From NCBI GenBank assembly GCA_964402685.1, contig CAYODE010000123.1:1-10907 (forward strand): a stretch of DNA of 10,907 bases, in the 5' to 3' direction. This document shows positions 6,112 through 10,907 of the stretch, one piece after another. A program made the translations under genes and the position numbers. The notes beneath the pieces were generated by a model. The model saw only the letters and a program-made list of their open reading frames with translations. It was not told the origin of the DNA and made no database searches. Each line of letters begins with the position of its first letter. The stretch's first letter is position 1. The stretch is from Aestuariivita sp964402685. GTDB lineage: Bacteria > Pseudomonadota > Alphaproteobacteria > Rhodobacterales > Rhodobacteraceae.

Positions 6112-7092
6112 ATGTTCAAATCACTGTCTCTTGCTGCCGCAGCTGCGTTCCTCAGCACGGCTGCTTTCGCTGCCGACGTATCCGGAAAACTGGTGCTTTA
6201 CACTTCGCAACCGAACGCGGATGCGCAACGCACGGTGGATGCCTTTACAGCCAAGTACCCTGATGTCGAAGTAGAATGGATCCGTGACGGAACCACCAAA
6301 GTCATGGCTAAACTGCGCGCTGAATTCGAGGCGGGTGCGCCTCAGCCTGACGTGTTGCTGATCGCAGATATGGTCACAATGGAAGGGCTGGAAGCAGAAG
6401 GCCGGTTGATGGCTTATCCTGAAGCAGATGTGTCAGCCTATGATCCGGCGCTTATGGACAGCGAAGGCCATTATTTCTCGACCAAACTGATCACAACTGG
6501 AATTGTTTACAACACATCGGCACCGATGGTGCCGACATCTTACGCGGACCTATTGAAACCTGAAGCCAAGGATATGCTGGCAATGCCGTCGCCTCTGACC
6601 TCGGGTGCGGCGACCATTCATATGGCCGCCATCACCGGCCACCCTGATCTGGGCTGGGAGTTCTATGAAGGCCTGGCTGATCAAGGTGCCAATCCCCAAG
6701 GCGGTAACGGTGGTACATATCGTGCGATCGCGGGTGGCGAAAAACTGTATGGGTTTGTTGTCGACTTCTTACCAATCCGCAACAAGTTGGAAGGCGCTCC
6801 GGTTGAGTTCGTCTTCCCCGAAGAAGGCGTGAGCGCCGTGACCGAGCCTGTTGCGATCCTTTCCACTGCGCAGAACCCGACAGCGGCCAAAGCCTTTGTA
6901 GATTTCCTGATCTCGCCCGAAGGGCAGCAGTTGGCCGCTGACATGGGCTATTTGCCTGCGCATCCGGCGATCAAACCACCTGAAGGTTTCCCTGCCCGCG
7001 ACCAGATCGAGCTGCTGGATTTCGACCCGGCAAAAGCGCTGGCCGACGACGAAGCCAGCAAGCTGAAATTTGCTGATATCTTCGGCGGCTAA
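6112..7092 (+). CDS. ABC importer periplasmic substrate-binding protein (ferric/phosphonate-type superfamily)
   Basis: A 326-residue secreted binding protein. Residues 1-20 form a Sec signal peptide (MFK, then an Ala/Leu core) with a likely cut at AFA|AD. The mature part begins GKLVLYTSQP, the usual first strand of the AfuA/FbpA/phosphonate-type binding-protein superfamily. Family-like segments are QPDVLLIADM (78-87), TTGIVYNTS (128-136), PSPLTSGAA (159-167), GGNGGTYRAIAGGE (197-210) and TAAKAFVDFLISPEGQQ near the end. Iron-binding FbpA members carry a Tyr-Tyr pair after the 'GE...G' segment. Here that place reads GFVVDFLPIRN, without the tyrosines, so ferric iron is doubtful; an organic anion such as a phosphonate or phosphosugar is equally open. 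The stop overlaps the permease ATG (TAATG), indicating translational coupling. Confidence 0.9.
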   Translation: MFKSLSLAAAAAFLSTAAFAADVSGKLVLYTSQPNADAQRTVDAFTAKYPDVEVEWIRDGTTKVMAKLRAEFEAGAPQPDVLLIADMVTMEGLEAEGRLMAYPEADVSAYDPALMDSEGHYFSTKLITTGIVYNTSAPMVPTSYADLLKPEAKDMLAMPSPLTSGAATIHMAAITGHPDLGWEFYEGLADQGANPQGGNGGTYRAIAGGEKLYGFVVDFLPIRNKLEGAPVEFVFPEEGVSAVTEPVAILSTAQNPTAAKAFVDFLISPEGQQLAADMGYLPAHPAIKPPEGFPARDQIELLDFDPAKALADDEASKLKFADIFGG

Positions 7093-8783
7093 TGCTGAAC
7101 CGTTTTGAACGCGGCGAGGGGGTAACCCTCGCCGTTGTCATATCTATCACTCTGATCTTATTTGTTTTCCCGCTGGCATTGTTGGCACAAGTCGCGTTTC
7201 AGAACGGGCTTGGCCCCATGGTGGAAGCGATGGAGTCCCGCTCGGTACGTCGCGCGCTGTGGAATTCCTTGGAAAGTGCCGCACTTTCAAGCGTCTTTGC
7301 GCTATGTACCGGAACGCTTGTCGCACTGATCCTAGGCCTGACCGATGTGCGCGGCAAAGGGGTCTTTGCGTTTCTCCTACTCATTCCCATGATGATCCCG
7401 CCCCATGTCACTGCGATTGCATGGATTCAGGCGCTCGGTCCGTCTTCGGCCTTGCTACAGGCTTTGGGGATCGCACCGCCCTTGGGGTCGACACACCCTT
7501 TATATTCGCGCGAAGGGGTGATCCTTTTACTTGGCGTGCAACATGCGCCGCTTGTTTTTCTGGTAGTTCTGGCCGCGTTGCGTAGCCTCCCGCGTGAAAT
7601 GTCGGATGCCGCGCGCGTGTCCGGCGCATCGCCCTCGCGGATGTTGAGGAGGATTGTTCTGCCTCTGTTGGCACCCACTCTGATCGCTGCATATGCGCTG
7701 GCATTCGTGTCTGCCTTGGGCAATTTCGGTATCCCTGCGTTGCTTGGGATACCTGCCCGATATACCACGCTGCCGGTATTAATCTGGCAACGTCTGGCCA
7801 GTTTTGGCCCATCGGTATTGACTGATATGGCCGTGATTGCAGCCCTTGTTGCGGTTTTGGCGGTTTTGGCGGTGATCTTTCAATTGTGGTTGTCGTCCCG
7901 CCAACGCAATGCTCTGATTGGGCCCCCGCAACCGCCTTTGGATATTCGCTTGGGTCGCGCGCGGTTATGGGTGGAAGTGCCGCTTGCCGTGATCATTCTG
8001 GCGACACTCGTCCTACCGATCACGGCTCTGTTTGCTACGGCTTTGGTGCCGACATACGGCGTGCGACTTAGTCTTGATACACTGACCTTTTCAAATTTTA
8101 ACGAGATCTTGTTTCGGCAATCCGTGACTGTACGTGCCTTTTTGAACTCGACACTGATCGCAGGTGCGGCGGCCGTGTTTCTTGCTGCCTTCGCGATGTT
8201 GGTGGCCCGATATGCTGCCGCTAGATCCGCGCACCAGCGGCGATTGGGTACGGGATTGTCTGCGGTAGGAGAGATGACCTATGCCATCCCCGGTCTTGTC
8301 ATTTCGATGGCTTTCATTTTGGCGTTCATCAGGCCGCTCCCTTTGCTGGATGTATCGATCTACAACACGCTATGGATCATCCTTTTGGCCTATCTCTGTG
8401 CCTTTTTCTCTATCGCTTTGAAGCCGGTTACTGCCGCCATGTTGCAATTTGACCCCGCTTTAGACGAAGCCGCGCGGACGGCGGGCGCAGGCTACGTCAG
8501 ACGGTTGCTGCGGATTACGTTCCCGCTCGTGCTACCTGCGGCGGCATCCGGTGCGATCTTGGTGTTCCTGACTGCATACAATGAGGTCACCGTGTCCGCA
8601 TTGCTGTGGTCCAGCGGGAACGAGACGATCGGGACGACGATCTTCAACTACGAAGATGGCGGGTATACGACACTTGCCTCCGCAATGTCGGCGATCACCG
8701 TCCTTGCCACCGTTTTGCTGATGTGGGCGCTAGATTGGATGGGACGCCGCGCCCCGCCAGGCGTCGTGCCCTGGCGGCTTTAG
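7092..8783 (+). CDS. Fused two-domain ABC importer permease (FbpB-like)
   Basis: A 563-residue inner-membrane protein built of two tandem binding-protein-dependent permease domains. Each has the cytoplasmic EAA loop that docks on the ATPase: SDAARVSGASPSRMLRRIVLP (about 171-191) and DEAARTAGAGYVRRLLRITFP (about 458-478). Hydrophobic segments are spread over both halves, roughly 12 in total (for example 13-34, 92-113, 142-161, 197-216, 244-267, 294-320, 353-373, 398-413, 426-445, 480-497, 529-547). The linker between the halves (about 268-292) is charged. This one-chain layout is typical of ferric-iron, phosphonate and related importers (about 550-700 residues), so the gene looks complete. Its stop codon overlaps the stop of the opposite-strand ATPase gene by four bases. 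Confidence 0.93.
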   Translation: MLNRFERGEGVTLAVVISITLILFVFPLALLAQVAFQNGLGPMVEAMESRSVRRALWNSLESAALSSVFALCTGTLVALILGLTDVRGKGVFAFLLLIPMMIPPHVTAIAWIQALGPSSALLQALGIAPPLGSTHPLYSREGVILLLGVQHAPLVFLVVLAALRSLPREMSDAARVSGASPSRMLRRIVLPLLAPTLIAAYALAFVSALGNFGIPALLGIPARYTTLPVLIWQRLASFGPSVLTDMAVIAALVAVLAVLAVIFQLWLSSRQRNALIGPPQPPLDIRLGRARLWVEVPLAVIILATLVLPITALFATALVPTYGVRLSLDTLTFSNFNEILFRQSVTVRAFLNSTLIAGAAAVFLAAFAMLVARYAAARSAHQRRLGTGLSAVGEMTYAIPGLVISMAFILAFIRPLPLLDVSIYNTLWIILLAYLCAFFSIALKPVTAAMLQFDPALDEAARTAGAGYVRRLLRITFPLVLPAAASGAILVFLTAYNEVTVSALLWSSGNETIGTTIFNYEDGGYTTLASAMSAITVLATVLLMWALDWMGRRAPPGVVPWRL

Positions 8784-9796
8784 CCGGAGAGGATCCAACC
8801 GCCGGTCAGCCTGACGCCCACGCTGTCACCAACGCGGACGCGGTGTGGAAGGTCGAAGACCAACTGAGACGCGCCATCCATCCCAATTGCTGCCACTTCC
8901 CAATGACCGCCGCGATAGGTGCTTGTTGCGATCTGAACCTGTGTTCCTTCCGGATCCAGTGCAACTTGTTTCGGACGGATCAGGATCTGACAAAGACCGG
9001 TTCCGTTGCCTGATAAGGCGACGTCTTGGCCCGCTATCTGTGCCACGCCTTTATCGACCTGCGCAGATACTACAGCACCCCGACCAATGAACCTCGCTAC
9101 CATCTGGTTCGCGGGGCGCTCATAAACATCCTGTGGCGCACCCACTTGCATAAGACGCCCTTGATCCATCACGGCCATGATATCGGCCAAAGCCATGGCT
9201 TCGCGTTGGTCGTGAGTAATAAACAGCGTGGTCACCCCAGACCGGTTGTGAAATGCGCGTAATTCGCCCTCCATCGCATGGCGCAGATGCGGGTCGAGAT
9301 TGGCGAGCGGTTCATCCATCAAAATCGTGCGCGCGCCACCTGCCAGACATCGGGCCAAGGCCACACGTTGCCGCTGTCCACCCGACAAGGCATCTGGCCT
9401 GCGATCTGCGAAGGTATCCAGAGCTACGGTCGAAAGATGCTGGCTCGCCTTCTGCAAAGCCTCGGCCCGCGGGGTGCCTTTGGCCTCGTAGGGAAAGGCC
9501 ACATTCTGGGCAACGGTCAGGTGCGGCCACAAAGCGTAAGACTGAAACACAACCCCAACTTGGCGGTCTTCTGGTGGCACGTTGACCTGATCCCCAAACA
9601 TCACGCGATCATCCAGCGAAATCCGTCCAGTTTCGGGTGTCTCCAACCCCGCGACAGCCCGCAGCAATGTGCTTTTCCCGCAGCCCGATGGACCAACGAC
9701 ACAAAAGAACGCGCCTTGGGGCACCTCAAACGATATGCTGTCCAAAGCAACATGATCGCCGAAGGTTTTTCGGAGGGCATTCACGGTGATACTCAC
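8780..9796 (-). CDS. ABC importer ATP-binding protein
   Basis: A 338-residue ATPase with all the motifs of an importer nucleotide-binding domain: Walker A GPSGCGKST (35-43), Q-loop Gln85 in VVFQSY, signature LSGGQRQR (137-144), Walker B TILMDEP (157-163) with Glu162, and switch His195 in FITHD. A C-terminal TOBE-like regulatory region (about 240-338) is typical of the Fbp/Pot/Mal-type ATPases. It starts with GTG at 9796 and has only a weak AAGAG upstream, with wide spacing. It is very likely the partner of the permease at 7092, but it lies on the opposite strand, tail to tail, and so needs its own promoter. Such ATPases are normally co-directional with their permease, so a local inversion is suspected; the transposase remnant just upstream may be related. 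Confidence 0.93.
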   Translation of the reverse strand: MSITVNALRKTFGDHVALDSISFEVPQGAFFCVVGPSGCGKSTLLRAVAGLETPETGRISLDDRVMFGDQVNVPPEDRQVGVVFQSYALWPHLTVAQNVAFPYEAKGTPRAEALQKASQHLSTVALDTFADRRPDALSGGQRQRVALARCLAGGARTILMDEPLANLDPHLRHAMEGELRAFHNRSGVTTLFITHDQREAMALADIMAVMDQGRLMQVGAPQDVYERPANQMVARFIGRGAVVSAQVDKGVAQIAGQDVALSGNGTGLCQILIRPKQVALDPEGTQVQIATSTYRGGHWEVAAIGMDGASQLVFDLPHRVRVGDSVGVRLTGGWILSG

Positions 9797-9918
9797 GGTT
9801 TAGAACTGCTCTTCTTGACGTTGATCTCAGGTAGATAGTCGAAGGACTTAACAGTTTCTTGTCATACTGGTTCCCGATACGATCAGTGTAACTATCAGAC
9901 AATCCAATCAAAACCAGC

Positions 9919-10176
9919 TCAACCGCGCTTGGTCAGCGACCTTTTTGGGGCATGGACGTGGGTTTTCTGTAGTAAAGTTTCGGGAACGGGAGGACGCATG
10001 TTAAGCGTCCGATGTGGCTGGATGCGATTGTACTGCCTGAGTCACTGCTTGATGACGATTTGGGTCTGCCTGGTTGTTGCGAACCTCTCCGCATTGAGAA
10101 CCTCCCGGTGTAACGTCTCACGCACCACGCGTTGTTCCCGATCTGCAAAGGCGATCCCGGACACGTCCGAATCCGC
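9919..10176 (-). pseudogene. Decayed IS transposase fragment (integrase-core C-terminus, IS3/IS481-like)
   Basis: The minus strand from 10176 translates to a segment ending REVLNAERFATTRQTQIVIKQ, then an in-frame TGA (10042-10044), then LRQYNRIQPHRTLNMRPP VPETL to a TGA at 9919-9921. This is the C-terminal end of a DDE integrase-core transposase. The usual motif is '...LNAEWF.T...AQ..I..WLRQYN..RPH.AL..RPP.PET', so the TGA replaces the expected Trp (TGG). A TAA (10177-10179) closes the frame upstream and the N-terminal two thirds are absent. No terminal inverted repeats are visible. It is a dead remnant, which tells of a past insertion between the ATPase and MarR genes. Confidence 0.8.
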
Positions 10177-10325
10177 TTAATGCCAACGGTTTGAAGCCAG
10201 CCCTAAATTGCTTCGACAGCAATCTCCTAAGTTAGAGGCGAGAGGCTTATGTCAGTCCACGATTTCAATGCGCAGCGGCGCGGTCTGGCCCGATAAACGG
10301 CTGGTACAGATTGCGTGTACGAAAC

Positions 10326-10844
10326 CTACTCTGGCGTCACCCAATCAGGCATCGCAAAGACGATCTTTCGTATCAGGCAATCAAGCTGCGCCAATTCGTC
10401 ATCGCTCAGCGCGGCGCGCATTGCGTCCTGACGAGCTTTGACGATGGGCTCCGCATGCTCCAACGTTGTCCAACCCGTTTCCGTCAGGGTCAGCGGCTTG
10501 GCGCGTTTGTCGTCGGGGTCTGTGCTGCGCTGGACATATCCCTTTTTCAAAAGGTCCGAAACCGCGCGGCTGATCGAATTCTTGGGCTGGCCCGTCACAC
10601 GGCAGATGTCCTGAGCGACCAGACCTGGCATGTGCTTCAGGCAATACAAAATGACAAACTCAGGACGAGTGATGCCAAATTTTTCCCCCAAATGGCGATA
10701 GACGGGTCCGGTAAAGAAGTTGGCGACAAAGTTGATGCGCCAAGCGTGGCGTAGTTCGGTGTCGTCAAGCATCACAAGTGACAAAGCTCCGAATGTATCG
10801 GCCATGTCCGCTGCGATGCTAAGGCTATTGTCTTGCTCGGTCAT
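10326..10844 (-). CDS. MarR-family transcriptional regulator
   Basis: A 172-residue regulator with the MarR winged HTH. An N-terminal dimer helix region (about 28-58) is followed by GITRPEFVILYCL (57-69), the recognition helix area QPKNSISRAVSDLLKKGYV (86-104), and the wing RSTDPDDKRAKPLTLTETG (106-124) with the hallmark DPDDKR. A C-terminal dimerisation helix follows (about 127-165). It is slightly longer than usual (about 140-160) owing to an N-terminal extension of some 25 residues. It starts with ATG at 10844, with no strong ribosome site. A perfect 9-bp inverted repeat lies 27 bp upstream, so autorepression is likely. MarR proteins often respond to aromatic or other small acids. It shares direction with the ATPase gene, but the IS remnant separates them. 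Confidence 0.93.
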   Translation of the reverse strand: MTEQDNSLSIAADMADTFGALSLVMLDDTELRHAWRINFVANFFTGPVYRHLGEKFGITRPEFVILYCLKHMPGLVAQDICRVTGQPKNSISRAVSDLLKKGYVQRSTDPDDKRAKPLTLTETGWTTLEHAEPIVKARQDAMRAALSDDELAQLDCLIRKIVFAMPDWVTPE

Positions 10845-10871
10845 GAATGTGTCTTACGACAGGTTGGTTCA

Positions 10872-10899
10872 AAATGGAACTTTACAAAAGGTTCCATTT
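10872..10899. promoter_or_regulatory. Candidate MarR operator: perfect 9-bp inverted repeat
   Basis: AAATGGAAC (10872-10880) and GTTCCATTT (10891-10899) are exact inverted copies with a 10-bp spacer, just upstream of the MarR gene. The stretch can also be read as two tandem smaller palindromes, GTTCAAAATGGAAC (10867-10880) and GTTCCATTTGGGAC (10891-10904), with centres 24 bp apart. Either form fits dimer binding by a MarR repressor at its own promoter. Confidence 0.6.
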
Positions 10900-10907
10900 G
10901 GGACTTT

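Noticed and set aside
1..10907. CRISPR arrays, phage genes, toxin-antitoxin pairs or secondary-metabolite clusters
   Set aside because: No regular repeats, phage structural proteins, toxin-like small pairs or biosynthetic megagenes are visible on either strand.

Overview
The window looks like chromosomal DNA of an alphaproteobacterium, most likely a marine Rhodobacterales (Roseobacter-type) species. The reasons are moderately high GC in the genes, the style of the encoded proteins (LacI, LysR and MarR regulators, an ABC uptake system with a fused two-domain permease) and the IS remnant. This assignment is inference; no 16S or other phylogenetic marker is present.

Left part (1-3540). A small unidentified ORF (10-240, +) converges on a minus-strand set of three genes, read from 3470 down to 247. 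These are a LacI-family repressor, a YcaQ/AlkZ-type (HTH_42) DNA glycosylase with the QxD motif, and a class I aldolase/lyase of the DapA superfamily. The repressor and glycosylase genes nearly abut; the aldolase follows after about 63 nt with its own Shine-Dalgarno. A 16-bp palindrome with central CG lies over the predicted -10 of the repressor gene and is a good candidate autoregulatory operator. The aldolase keeps the Schiff-base Lys and GTTGE but lacks the Arg that marks true dihydrodipicolinate synthase, so a sugar-acid or related keto-acid substrate is more likely.

Middle part (3541-6111). A tRNA-Arg(CCU) gene is followed by visibly more AT-rich DNA with a divergent pair, a small ECF-like sigma factor (-) and a LysR-type regulator (+). 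A long non-coding stretch (5531-6111) follows. It holds a Fur-box-like perfect-arm palindrome and a near copy (19 of 21 bases) of the sequence that spans the LysR start.

Right part (6112-10907). An ABC importer is encoded by a periplasmic binding protein (+) and a fused double permease (+), translationally coupled by TAATG. The ATPase gene lies on the opposite strand and converges on the permease, with stop codons overlapping by four bases. The family resembles ferric-iron, phosphonate and phosphosugar importers, but the tyrosine pair typical of iron binding is not visible, so the substrate is open. Upstream of the ATPase is a decayed transposase fragment with an internal stop, then a MarR regulator whose upstream region carries a perfect 9-bp inverted repeat.

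Most of the window is ordinary accessory-type metabolism and transport. I do not see a clearly new system; the best leads are the regulatory elements and the unusual gene order.
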